Notes under the pieces: model-generated | The model's database searches: none | The model's input: the letters and a program-made list of their open reading frames with translations, nothing else | What the model was told of the DNA's origin: nothing | Source: Paragorgia papillata | Lineage: Eukaryota > Cnidaria > Anthozoa > Scleralcyonacea > Coralliidae | DNA length: 64,000 bases | Assembly (NCBI GenBank): GCA_035771165.1 | Contig: JAWNZC010000351.1 | Location: forward strand, 10,182,001 to 10,246,000 | Direction of reading: 5' to 3' | Shown here: one piece after another, positions 31,316 to 41,424 of the stretch | Layout of the letters: each line of letters starts with the position of its first letter | How positions within the stretch are numbered: position 1 is the first letter of the stretch | Position numbers and translations under genes: made by a program

Positions 31316-31339
31316 TATATATATATATATATGTAATAT

Positions 31340-31440
31340 TTATAAACCGCGCAGGAGGGCTTTATCGGATATAAAAACGAGGCGATAGCCGAGTGTTTTA
31401 GAGCCGATAAAGCCCGTACTGCAAGGTTTTTAAATGGCTT
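31340..31440. mobile_element. Short hairpin repeat, CGCAGGAGGGCTTTATCGG
   Basis: GGGCTTTATCGG.TAT pairs with GAGCCGATAAAGCCC about 50 bp later, and ACCGCGCAGG faces a partly complementary end. A small MITE-like hairpin of about 90 bp. Confidence 0.5.
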
Positions 31441-31639
31441 CTAAAAAGAATCACTTCATACGTTCATTGGCGTAGTAATTTTGAAAATTAAGCTTATCTC
31501 AGCCGTTAAAAACCAGCGAGAAACTTAGAGCGAGTCTATATCACATATATAGATCCGATACGCTCATGATTTTTCTTTGTGTTTTCCTCATGAATTATTA
31601 ATGAATTTTAGAAATATATATATAGTATGGGACCCCGTT

Positions 31640-31728
31640 ATTGGAGACTAGTCTCTGTGGTCAGTTCCTGCCTTTGTCTTTGTAATATCATTTGTGTATT
31701 GTCATTGGCGAAACTTGTAAATAAATAA

Positions 31729-31791
<63 letters not shown>
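31640..31791 (+). repeat. Retroposon 3' end with (ATT)n tail
   Basis: CCTTTGTCTTTGTAATATCA followed by AATAAATAAATTATT and about 18 ATT units. This is the typical layout of a LINE or SINE 3' end. No coding part remains. Confidence 0.55.
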
Positions 31792-31792
<1 letters not shown>

Positions 31793-32270
31793 TCCACCCG
31801 AGTTCACTGTGTCACAATTACAATAATCATACGAAATCATTAAATTTTGAATGTTAAATTAAATTAAATGTTAAATTATGTTGAATTTGGTTGAAAATTG
31901 GAGAACTATTTCATAAAAATATGACCGCAAGATTCTCCGTGTAGAAGTAATGAACGCGTGCACTTCTCCCTCGAGAAAATTGGAGCTACTGGATTTTCTG
32001 AAGACAAATTAGGTATACAGACAAAAAATTGGATTCAAACGGAAGAACAGGTATAAGGGCAACCAGCATCCATATTACATACTCCTGCCGAATGTCTAAA
32101 CCGGGGAGTCGATGATAGAGATTTTACAAACATGGTGATTGTCTTCATATGTTTTATTAATAATTTGTTATAGGGAAAATAATATATAAGGAAAATAATC
32201 AAGACGTTTGCTGACAGGAAACCTTTTCAATACACGAGCTTATATCGGCTACCAGTCTGTTAGTATAGGT

Positions 32271-32401
32271 AATCATATGATAGCGAGTACAATTAAGGAT
32301 TTACACTACAAGTGAGCCGTCAGGCGAGTGCAATTTGGCATAATTTTCAAATATCACGAGTAGTGTAAATCCTTAATTGTACGAGCAAAATCATATTACT
32401 C
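32271..32401. mobile_element. MITE, 131 bp, about 40-bp TIRs
   Basis: AATCATATGATAGCGAGTAC and CAATTAAGGATTTACACTAC are both complemented at the right end (GTAGTGTAAATCCTTAATTG, then ATCATATTA). Confidence 0.75.
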
Positions 32402-32512
32402 ATTTATTATATGCATGACAAAATTATGACACGTACCGGTACGCTTCGTACTCACTCACGCCTTTAATAAGCCCGGTTTCCATATAGCCGTAAGAGCCGG
32501 CGGCATGGTAGC

Positions 32513-32793
32513 CTGATTATCAGACGGTATGGTGTTCGCTCACTCCACCTCCCCTTCTGATGGACTTCACGGGGTTTCATGTTCTGTGACGTATTATCCT
32601 TTAACCAATCAGAGCGAAGGTTTTAGTTTTTGAGAACTAATTATGTATGCAAGGTATGCCCGAAAAGTGAAACAAATGCATTGCGATTGGCTGCTGCAAT
32701 ACAAAGGATAATACGTCACAGAACATGAAACCCCGTGAAGTCCATCAGACGGGGAGGTGGAGTGAGCGAACACCATACCGTCTGATAATCATC
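32513..32793. mobile_element. MITE, 281 bp, about 85-bp TIRs
   Basis: GATTATCAGACGGTATGGTG onward through TTCATGTTCTGTGACGTATT is complemented in full at the right (AATACGTCACAGAACATGAA to CATACCGTCTGATAATC). The arms are very similar, implying recent activity. It inserted in a fragment of another MITE family (GGTTTCCATATAGCCGTAAG, also at 47,755). Confidence 0.8.
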
Positions 32794-32844
32794 TTTGTTA
32801 TACGCATGCTTTGTTATACGCGAATTGCACGATCATGCGCACGC

Positions 32845-33265
32845 ATCATTTTAGCGGGCCACATGCATAATTTTGGCGGGCCACAAGCATAATTTTGGCG
32901 GGCTACAGGCATAATTTTGGCGGGCCACAGCAGGGGCGGATCCAGGATTTTTTTAAAGAGGGGGTTGACACCTCTAGGGGGGGTCCGGGGTTATGCTCCC
33001 CCGGAAAATTTTTGATTTCTGATACCCTGAAATGCTATTTCCTGCATTTTGGGGACAATATTAGGATCAAAAATAGTGATTTTTATACGCTATATTATAC
33101 ACTAAACACAATTTATATATTATATATAATTTAATATACTGTTCAAAGAATACATATATAATAGGCCAGGGGGGTTGCAACCCCCATAACCCCCCTGGAT
33201 CCGCCACTGCACAGGTATAATTTTGGCGGGCCACAGGCATAATTTTGGCGGGCTACATGCATAAC
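32845..33265. repeat. Tandem 24-bp repeat split by a MITE
   Basis: Units of CATAATTTTGGCGGGCCACA occur four times before 32,930 and about three times after 33,213. Confidence 0.8.
32931..33213. mobile_element. MITE with CAGGGGCGGATCCAGGA ends
   Basis: The left end CAGGGGCGGATCCAGGA is complemented by CCTGGATCCGCCACTG at the right. CACAG flanks both sides. The ends resemble hAT termini. It sits inside the 24-bp tandem repeat, so it arrived after the array formed. Confidence 0.75.
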
Positions 33266-33871
33266 AAATGCGGTATATGAAAGAAATTCGACAATTTCTG
33301 AAGATATTAGCATAAGGAATTATTTCTATCTTTAAAAATAGTTAAATTTCGTTTAGTATTGGCCACGTTTTAATGCACGTGGCCCGCGAAAATGATGCGC
33401 GCGCAACATCGTTCAACTGGCCTATACTCAAAACACTGCCTACACAGGATCCTACTGTTTTACACTCCTTATAATTAGGCCTGCGCTGGATGGACTGTTA
33501 TCTCGGTATTTGTTCTTTGCTCCAGTGAACAACGTTACACGCGTGGTTCGCGTTCAATCCGAGGACCAAGTCTGTGTTCTTTCACTAGTTTGACGACGTA
33601 ATGCGAAGTGGGATGTTGCTCAAAAATCATAACCTAAAAACCCAAGAACATTTGACGTACATTAGAACTAAACTACTGAGATGTCCTATAACAATAGAGA
33701 AGATGACGTCATTGTTTACTCACCGTATTTTGGCCTTCGTGCAACCATGGTGCTGGGACATACAGGGTTTCTTGTGGACCAATCTTCCAGTACCTACCAA
33801 GATTGTGACCGTTTACAAATACCACACCTTTATCCCAGCCCTAGAAAAATGATAAGAAAAGTGATAATTTA
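33266..33871. other. Non-coding stretch with one doubtful small ORF
   Basis: A 63-codon plus-strand frame (33,681-33,872, [20 protein letters not shown]) has a protein-like composition but no donor site or relatives that I recognise. Nothing else was found. Confidence 0.3.
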
Positions 33872-34141
33872 AGGTGTTACACGATGCGATTTTTCTTGTA
33901 ACATGCAACAAATTTACTCATGGAAAAAAAACTCGAAAGTTGCAGGAAGGATGTTACACGTTCGGTTGTTGCAAGTTGCAGCAAAAAGTAGAACCCATCG
34001 AACTTTTCTTGCAACTTGCAACACGGCAAAAATAACAAAATCGCAAGTTGCTACGGGGTGTTACACAGTGCGATTTTTATTGCAACCTGCAACATTCAGG
34101 CTATTTGTTGCAAGTTGCAAAATATCGCATCGTGTAACAGT
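33872..34141. mobile_element. MITE, GGTGTTACACGATGCGAT ends
   Basis: TGTTACACGATGCGATTTTT at the left and ATATCGCATCGTGTAACA at the right are inverted. The interior repeats GCAACTTGCAAC / GTTGCAAGTTGC palindromic words and a central second terminus TGTTACACAGTGCGATTTTT. Confidence 0.75.
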
Positions 34142-34151
34142 AGCTTTATAA

Positions 34152-34376
34152 AGGCCTGGCCAAACGCTTTCAACATTTCATGCAACATCGTTCAACATTG
34201 TTGAATTCAACCGTGATTCAACATGTTAAAAGCGTTTGGCCACCCTGTTGAATGATGTTGAACGTTGTTGAATGGTGTTGAACGAAATTTGAACATGTTC
34301 AAATTTTCGTTCAACATGCGTTCAACAATGTTGAACGATGTTGCATGAAATGTTGAAAGCGTTTGGCCAGGCCTTA
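34152..34376. mobile_element. MITE, GGCCTGGCCAAACGCTTTCAA ends
   Basis: AAGGCCTGGCCAAACGCTTT followed by CAACATTTCATGCAACATCG is complemented at the right end through AAGCGTTTGGCCAGGCCTT. The interior is full of GTTCAAC/GTTGAAC words, so the whole element folds on itself. A third internal copy of the end (AAAGCGTTTGGCCACC) lies near 34,230. Confidence 0.8.
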
Positions 34377-35625
34377 GGTATAGTTGCGATCAATGTTGTC
34401 TTTAACCCTTTGGCCTCGAGAACTCTCCCTTGACAAGTAAAATCGTCTGGCGTTAGCCAGAGTAAAATACTCTTTCTGCATCATTCCAAAAGAAACAATA
34501 TACATGCGCGAAAGGTTAATACGAAAACGTTAATATAATTTATCTTCGTTCTCCTATTTCTTATTAATTTTATTATTTTTATCAGTTGCTTGTACATTTG
34601 TAATCTAATAAATATATTGTTTACTCTATACTCACTTTTACCCTATCCAATAGTTTATCTATTGTAATTTAAATTTTCAAATTTAATCCGTTTTCGACCG
34701 GGTTTTTTTGTAATCTTATTAGCTTGTATATATATATTGATATTTATCCACTTGTATTCAAACCGCGCTCTCGTGATGTTGCGAGATGCAACGAAACGTT
34801 AAAAACATGTTTTTTAAAATATTCTGACTTGTTTTGTCTCTTATTATGGCTGTATTAAGAATTTTGAGCTGGGCTCCTATTTTTATTTTACGATTTGTAT
34901 TGTGTGTTCAGCGCAATAGTCTTAAACAAATAATTGACCGTTATGATGCCTGTTTTTAAATATCAGATTAGCGTTATACCTTCATATCTAGGAACGTATC
35001 TTTGGGTTTTCCAGTTATAGAGAACGAGCCTTTGAATAAAGCTGGAGTTGACGACATCATTTTATTAGGTATATCTGTCCAAAGAGAGGAACTATAAAAA
35101 ATCAAAATCAAGTTGTAAATTAATTAATGTTCAGACAAAGATATTGCTATTATAGAGACAAGCAATTCTTAGGTAGTAACAGTTAATATGTTGTATGTAA
35201 ATTTCCAATTGCTCCGTTCTTCGGGAATCTGCCACAACTATAGGATACGCTGGTGGTGCGCCCGTCAAGATGGACAAGCAATAATTGTTATGCATATCAA
35301 ATGTTGGTTCAAATGACAACAACATTTGCTTAGAAAATAAAATGTGGGAATAATTTTGCATTAAAGCGCATGCATGCCCATGTATCACCATAGCCTTTCA
35401 GTGTTACACATTTGTGCATGATATATTTTGTTACTAGGAAACCTTTTCAAACGAGAACTAAGTTATTTAATTACCTCGAAGCACGGCATGCATTAATCTG
35501 TATAAAACTCTCAGGCCTACAGCTTTCGAGTTCTATATGGCTTAACGCCACGGTTCTCGATCGTTACACTAACATAATTTTTTACCATTATAGTGAATTT
35601 TGTTATCACAGATACAGCGGCAACG
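34377..35625. other. Non-coding; MITE scrap at 34,405-34,475
   Basis: 34,405-34,475 is an inverted piece of the TTAACCC MITE at 25.8 kb (CTCCCTTGACAAGTAAAATC). At 34,766-34,803 the hairpin GTTGCGAGATGCAAC is followed directly by GAAACGTT, a motif also seen in other repeats of the window. No gene. Confidence 0.45.
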
Positions 35626-35799
35626 CCCTCCGTGGCTCAGTGGTCAGAGCATTGCACTAGAATCGCAAGGTCGTGGGTTCAATTCCTGCCGGAAGGCCTG
35701 TGTAGTTGCATTTTTCGCAACTGGTCCCGGTTTGGTCTTAAAATGTATATATTCTACACTCGAATTTTCCTTCACCCAAAATCCTTAGAACATATATAT

Positions 35800-35800
<1 letters not shown>
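35626..35800 (+). mobile_element. tRNA-derived SINE
   Basis: CCGTGGCTCAGTGGTCAGAG (box A) and GGGTTCAATTCCTGCC (box B) are about 30 bp apart, as in a tRNA. A body TAGTTGCATTTTTCGCAACT with its own small hairpin follows, and then AT repeats. No paired acceptor stem, hence a SINE. Confidence 0.75.
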
Positions 35801-35802
<2 letters not shown>

Positions 35803-35846
<44 letters not shown>

Positions 35847-35880
35847 TATAAAATATATATAAAATATATATTATATATAG
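35803..35880. repeat. (AT)n microsatellite
   Basis: AT dinucleotide runs following the SINE. Confidence 0.9.
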
Positions 35881-36129
35881 CTCGCAGCAAGTACTTGTAT
35901 CTAATTAAAAAGAATTCGCAGTGCTTATTTTTTCGCTCTGAGTTATTTTTAATTAGATGCATGTGTAATCTTGCATGCATAATTAACTTGAATACCGACA
36001 CATCTCCCTTCTTCTTTCCAAGCTACTAATTTATAAATACTATAATTAAATAGGTGCTAATTAAAATACAATAACTAAGTTAATATTTTTCCTGTCACTC
36101 AATCGTTGCACCATGCCAGAATTCCTTTC

Positions 36130-37030
36130 CGACATTAGTAGTCTACTGGACATAGCAGGACGGTTTTTGTTCGGCGGCCAAACAGACGCTGTACCGATGA
36201 CGTCGCTAGACCCTCGGTTGGAGTATTTCGGAAATCAAGGAACCCTAGGTAGGGATCTGCTCCAACTGCAAACGCTTTTTCCATTACGCGTTTTGTTGTC
36301 TTTATGGCGTTCTCGGCCTTGCCATTAGACTGGGGATAATCAGGCGAACTCGTACAATGCCGAAGTAAACCGAAGTAAGCATCTGCGAAGTTCTGAAACT
36401 CATCCGAGGTAACCACTTTATCTGGTATGCCATGCCTGGCTAGGTGGGCCTTGAGTTTTCCAATAACTTCTTTTGATGGTTTATTGTACAGTCTATTCAC
36501 TTCGAAGAAGTTTGAATAGTAATCTGTACAGACAAGATAGCTTCTTCCTCAAAATTCGAATAGATTCGTACCAATTACTTCGGCCACGGTCGCGATGGCA
36601 CCAGGTGTGGCATCATGGGCTCTCTGGCTCTTGAGAGTAGGTCTTGCATATTTGGCATTCTGAAACGTACTCTGTAATCTCCTTATTCATGTTTGGCCTG
36701 AATACCACACTTCGTGGGCTCGTCTGAGACATGCTTGAGTCCCAAGGTGACTTGCGTGGTTTTTCGTTATAAACTTTTTTCGTAGAGATCGAGGTACAAC
36801 CACGCGTTCCCCCTTGAAGATGATTCCATCTTGTACTGTTAACTTTTCTCTGAAGGCTACATACTTCTGAACCTGGGGAGGAATTTCCTTCTTTGCCTCA
36901 GGCCAACCTTGCTTGATTACACGTGCCAAAATCTTGAGCCCGGGGTCCTCTTGTGTACAGGTTTGGATTCTCTGAAGTGTTTCTTCTTTGACTAGCAGAT
37001 ACTGCAGCATGTTGATCTGTTCAGTAGCAA
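36130..37030 (-). pseudogene. Ty3/gypsy-type pol remnant (integrase)
   Basis: On the minus strand: an RNase H/integrase linker (LQRIQTCTQEDPGL), then VQDGIIFKGERVVVPRSLRK and the HHCC zinc-binding region (HASHLGTQACLRRAHEVWY, and further on CQICKTY). A decayed core follows: CTDYYSNFFEVNRLYNK, VVTSDEFQNF and DYPQSNGKAENA, which supply the three acidic DDE positions. Stops interrupt it between about 36,500 and 36,690 and in the first part. No intact LTRs are visible. Short related sequences at 35,960 and 37,120 (CTTGCATGCATAA.TAAC.TG) might be LTR scraps. Non-functional. Confidence 0.75.
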
Positions 37031-37582
37031 TTTCGGTGGGAGATCTAACATCGTCGACTGCAAGTACCTGAGGACCCTGTTCTCTGTCTCGCAGTACTCG
37101 GTACTCAGGTTAATTATGCTAATATCTTGCATGCATAAATAACCTGAATACCAACACAAGATGCAAGTACCCGCATCTCGCTGCGAGCCTGTTTCAGCGA
37201 TGACTGGAAAACGGGCTTTAGAATGGTTCCGGCACGTTTCACAGCCGGTCGGTTTTGAAACCTTGAAATTCACTAAAAACGCGTTTAATTTTGGGCCATT
37301 TTAAGGAATATATATATATATATATTTGGAACTAACAACACTGTTGGAACGGTTCCAACAAGTTTTCCAGTCGGCCAGTTTTGAGACCTGGATAATCGGA
37401 AAAAACTAATAATCGGATAAACGCGTTTTGGACCATTTTGAGCCGAAAATGACAGTACAAAGTAGACACACACACAAAAAAATGTAATCTTTTTTTTTGT
37501 TTTATACAATAAAAATTCATGCAAGTAGATTATTAAAGGATTTTTAGAGCATGGTAAAAACCCCCAAAAAACAAGTCGGACG
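37031..37582. other. Non-coding, repeat-like
   Basis: Phrases such as GGAACGGTTCCAACAAG and TTTTGAGACCTGGATAATCG suggest a repeat, but no boundaries could be set. No gene. Confidence 0.35.
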
Positions 37583-37590
37583 ACGTGATC

Positions 37591-37629
37591 CAGTGAACTC
37601 TACATAAAGACTTTATATAGAGTTCACTG
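37591..37629. mobile_element. 39-bp element made only of two hAT-type TIRs
   Basis: CAGTGAACTCTACATAAAG and CTTTATATAGAGTTCACTG face each other with one base between. The 8-bp duplication ACGTGATC lies at 37,583-37,590 and 37,630-37,637. The ends match those of the 978-bp element at 38,287-39,264, so this is a deletion derivative that still shows a target duplication. Confidence 0.85.
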
Positions 37630-37637
37630 ACGTGATC

Positions 37638-38102
37638 TGACATCAATTTGACGCCATCCACGTATGTGTCCTTTGATAGATTACGGTCAACAACCAATGG
37701 AAATGCACAGACGTCGCGTTAAATATACATAATAGATGATATGAAAATGTTTGTACCGCAATTACCGTTCTAAAAGCTTTTTCACAAACAGATCATTAAA
37801 ATCAAACGGAATGATTTTCCATCCTTTTTGTCGTTGTTTGTCCACCTCTACCTTACCAAGAATACCTATCATAAAACAAACAAACCAATCAACGTTAGGA
37901 AATGAGTGGGTAATGCTTTTAGGCCTTTTACTCAGGCTCTAGATGCACATGAGAATCCTGAATAAATAGACCTCGTAGTATTATTAGAGTTCTATCTAGG
38001 AGATTTCAGAGGTGAAGGATCCTCCCCCCAAAAAGAACAGACCAGACCCCAGACATCTCGTTATCAGGCGCTAACCGGTAAAATTCACCGTTTACATTTA
38101 CC
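37638..38102. other. Non-coding stretch, nothing recognised
   Basis: No supported gene or boundary-defined repeat. Confidence 0.35.
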
Positions 38103-39418
38103 ATAGATAATGGTAGATAATGGAAGGGGAACTGGATAGGAAACTTAAAACGATGTTACGAAACCGGAAACGATGTTAGCACTACTTGCTATGGTAATTA
38201 TACACTTATAAGCAACTAATGCACCTAACGGGTGGTCCCAAATGGCCATATGGCAGCTATTGCTGAAATTAAACAACAGTGTAATACAGTGAACTCTATA
38301 TAAGGACTGGAACGATACCTACAAACCAAATTTTGAAGCCGTCATGGAGGCTGACATGCAGGGCGGCCCCAGTCCTCTTTATATGCAAGAAAATCTTTAT
38401 TTTTTAAGTTATATTTTGTTATGAACCAATTACAAAGAAATGCAAACATGCTACAGTAATAGATACTTCTTCTAAAGCCTTTTAGCAGCAAAAACGTAGC
38501 TTGAATATTTGACAAAAACACATTTTGAGTCCGAAACCGCGCGGATCTCTTGATTTTTTGTAGGGCAGCTCCAAGTGTTGAGTCAGTTGAGGTATCAAAA
38601 GTCCAGAAAAAAGTCTATGAACTATCTTGAATTAAATAAAGATAGCATTAATCAGGGCTAAAGCCTACTGAAATATAGTGGCTATAATCTGTCGAGCATA
38701 TGGATGCTGACATGATCAATAAAAACCATAAATATTAAATTTTCTGAACAGTCAAAAAATCGAACAAAACACAGAAATACGAACCGACAGTGTTTTAAAG
38801 GCATCAAAGATAAAAAATATACGTGGTCTTACAATGATTCAGAAGGTATGAGGAGACTATTCATAAGAGCAAAGGCACAGCTTGACAGGGTTGCAAGAAT
38901 TCATAAAATAAAGACGAATAAATACTAAATATAACCAGAATTTTCGTCAGGAGTTTCCATCAATCCAAGCAAAATTTTGCTTTCGTTTGGCAATATATTT
39001 CCTACTTCAATCTATTTTTGCCAGCAAACATACCTCAGACAGAAAGGACAATGATTCTAATACATACTGACTTCGTTATATCAATTCAAAAGAAGTTCAA
39101 CTACAAAAAAATAAAAAATTCTCGCTGGGCCAATGTTTTCTACCGCTCCTTGGACGTTGGTCAGACGTTCATGTGTTGCCCCCAGCAGCCGGAAGTTTGG
39201 CTTCACCCAATCATAGGGCCGGCCTTATGGAGGTATCGTTCCAGTCTTTATATAGAGTTCACTGGTGTAATATCACTTAAGTTCAGTAGTGTCTGATTTT
39301 AGCCCCCGTTAGGTTCATTAGCCGCTTATAAGTGTATAATTACCATAGCAAGTTGTGCAAACATCGTTTCTGGTTTCGTAACATCGTTTCCTATCCAGTT
39401 TCCCTCCATTATCTATGC
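38103..39418. mobile_element. Outer MITE split by a younger hAT element
   Basis: Ends ATAGATAATGG...GGGGAACTGGATAGG and the complement CCTATCCAGTTTCCCTCC. A related unsplit copy lies at 47,459-47,755. Without the insert the element would be about 330 bp. Confidence 0.8.
38287..39264. mobile_element. 978-bp non-autonomous hAT-type element
   Basis: TIRs start CAGTGAACTCTATATAAGG and pair for about 35 bp with the right end (ATAGAGTTCACTG). The target duplication GTGTAATA lies at 38,279-38,286 and 39,265-39,272. The sister MITE at 47.6 kb has the single empty site AGTGTAATATCACTTAAG, which proves the insertion. The interior has no transposase; a 92-codon frame at the right end lacks family features. 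Confidence 0.9.
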
Positions 39419-39890
39419 ATTTACCGTTTATTAAACCAGTAAAGATCTACCTAATATGAACGAGTTTTCTGATTGGCTATAAGTATAACCAATCACATTG
39501 TCGATTATCAATTCGTTTCCATGCTACTTACTAATTAGGGTTAGGGGAAGGTGTAGGGTTATGTTATCTAAACCAATCAAAAGCCTTCTTAGTATTGGTA
39601 GGTGATGACCCTATTAAACTGATTACTGCTAGAAAAGCTCTTGTACATTTAAGCCTGATTCACACTTGTGAAATAAACACAGCATGATGATCTACGTAAG
39701 CGCAGTAAACACTTCATGGTCAATTCCATTAAAGGACAAAGGAGTTAACCTACTATGAAGTGTTAACTGAATCAGAAATAAATCCCAAGGTTTACTTGAC
39801 GTACGGAAATAAACAGAACCTGCCGCCAATAAACGCCTGAACATAATCTTATATACAGGGGGGGGGGGGTCGTGCAGCACAGCACACGCA
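39419..39890. other. Non-coding; short poly-G near 39,857
   Basis: No gene. Contains TTAGGGTTAGGGG near 39,535, a two-unit telomere-like scrap, and a G run at about 39,857-39,868. Confidence 0.4.
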
Positions 39891-39972
39891 GCAAAGTACA
39901 TGCAGTCCAGTCCAGCAAAGCAAAGCACATGCAGTACAGTGCAGTGCAGTGCAGTGCAGTAGAGTAGAGTAG
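39891..39972. repeat. GCAGT/AGAGT pentamer tract
   Basis: GTGCAGTGCAGTGCAGT then AGAGTAGAGTAG; continues as GGAGT repeats at 40,283 beyond the inserted element. Confidence 0.8.
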
Positions 39973-40282
39973 CCCTTACGAAAATTTCATATAAGACTTC
40001 ATATACGATTTCATATATGAATTACAAATTTCATATATGAAAATGTTCCAATTCCATATATGGAATTTCTTATTCCATATATGAAATTTTTATCTTCATA
40101 CAAAAATTTCATATATGGAATAAGAAATTTCATATATCGAATTGGAACATTTTCATATATGAAATTTGTAATTCATATATGAAATGTCTAATTTCATATA
40201 TGAAATTACAACCTTAATATATGAAATTGACATTTCATATATGAAATCGTATATGAAGTCTTAAATGAAATTTTCGTAAGGG
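39973..40282. mobile_element. 310-bp element: CCCTTACG ends, TTTCATATATGAAA words
   Basis: Ends CCCTTACGAAAATTTCATAT and ATGAAATTTTCGTAAGGG. The interior is built almost wholly of the palindrome TTTCATATATGAAA on both strands. It inserted in the pentamer satellite, whose units continue on both sides. The ends match the 7,059-8,305 element, but the internal palindrome is different. Confidence 0.8.
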
Positions 40283-40420
40283 AGAGTGGAGTGGAGTGGA
40301 GTGGAGTGGAGTGGAGTGGAGTGGAGTGGAGTGGAGTGGAGTGGAGTGGAGTGGAGTAGAGTAGAGTAGAGTAGAGTAGAGTAGAGTAGAGTAGAGTAGA
40401 GTAGAGTAGAGTAGAGTGCA
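40283..40420. repeat. (GGAGT)n / (AGAGT)n satellite
   Basis: About 15 GGAGT units then about 12 AGAGT units. The apparent minus-strand proteins of Leu/Tyr/Ser/Thr here are artefacts. Confidence 0.95.
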
Positions 40421-40857
40421 GTACATGACGTGACATGACATGACCCGACACAATAATTATAAAATTGACCTTGCAGAAAATTGACCTTGGAATTACCTTT
40501 CCTTTGATCCGAAATATGTTCTCCATAATTCACTCGTCCACAGTTTTCAACCAGAATGTCAAGAATTCTATTGTCTGGAGCCTAGGGAAGTTCAGTAAGA
40601 AAATCTTATTCTATATAATATTCTGGTCTATATTCACATAATTTCACATAAAACAATTTCCTGCATTCGTTAGTATGTAACCTTTACCTTAACAGGCGAT
40701 TTGATGTTCATGGTCGCCTTGTTTCTTGGCCATTTGACGATACCTTTTGCTAACCGGTTGATAAAGACCTAAGAAGTACAAATTACGAAAAAAACAAATA
40801 AGGAATAGAAAAATAAAGAATAGAAATAAGAAGTAAGACATAAAAAAAATACAAAAT

Positions 40858-40859
40858 AG

Positions 40860-40911
<52 letters not shown>

Positions 40912-41345
40912 GGACAAGAACAAGAACAAGGACAAGCACAAGAACAAGGACAAGAACAAGGACAAGAACAAGGACAAGAACAAGAACAAGGACAAGAACA
41001 AGGACAAGAACAAGGACAAGGACAAGACAAGGACAAGCACAAGCACAAGCACAAGCACAAGCACAAGCACAAGCACAAGCACAAGGACAAGGACAAGGAC
41101 AAGGATGAAGCCGATGAAGCAATAAACTTCCTATTACCGTGGTCATCACAGAAAAATCTCAGACCAAGAAGAAAGAAAAGAAGAAACAGAAGAAGAAGAA
41201 GAAGAAGAAGAAAGAAAAGAAAGAACGAAAGAAGAAGAAAAGAAAGAAAAGAAAGAAAGAAAGAAAGAAAGAAGAAGAAAAGAAAGAAAAGAAAGAAAGA
41301 AAGAAGAAGAAAGAAAAGAAGAAAAAGAAAACAAGAATAAAACCA
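40858..41345. repeat. CAA, AAGGAC-type hexamer and GAAA purine repeats
   Basis: (CAA)n at 40,861-40,911, then AAGGACAAGAAC hexamers, then AAGCAC units to about 41,090, then a pure-purine tract at 41,165-41,340. A direct repeat CGATGAAGCAATAAACTTCC...CAGAAAAATCTCAGACCAAG at 41,108-41,166 recurs at 41,364-41,424. The block grew by duplication around the purine tract. Long charged or hydrophobic frames here are not proteins. Confidence 0.85.
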
Positions 41346-41424
41346 TGCAAGAACAATAAAAATGCCGATGAAGCAATAAACATCCTATTACCGTGGTCGT
41401 CACAGAAAAATGTCAGACCAAGGT

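Larger units (their letters stand above)
30878..31318 (+). mobile_element. Retrozyme-like tandem repeat (277-bp unit) with two hammerheads
   Basis: The segment starting GCGCACTTCACGCTATCTGA at 30,878 recurs at 31,155, one period of 277 bp. The second unit stops at about 31,318, just after its ribozyme. The shared 163 bp differ at one visible base. Cleavage at both ribozymes would release a 277-nt RNA (31,027-31,303). (TA)n lies on both sides. The monomer can also form CACATGCG/CGCATGTG and other stems, giving a rod-like RNA. This matches what is known of animal retrozymes: small non-autonomous retroelements that give circular RNAs. No ORF. Confidence 0.8.

Noticed and set aside
39018..39296. 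92-codon frame inside the hAT-type element as a transposase
   Set aside because: No hAT dimerisation or catalytic motifs, and it runs across the element boundary.
40689..41149. Cys/Leu/Val-rich minus frames
   Set aside because: Translations of CAA and AAGGAC hexamer repeats in all three frames.
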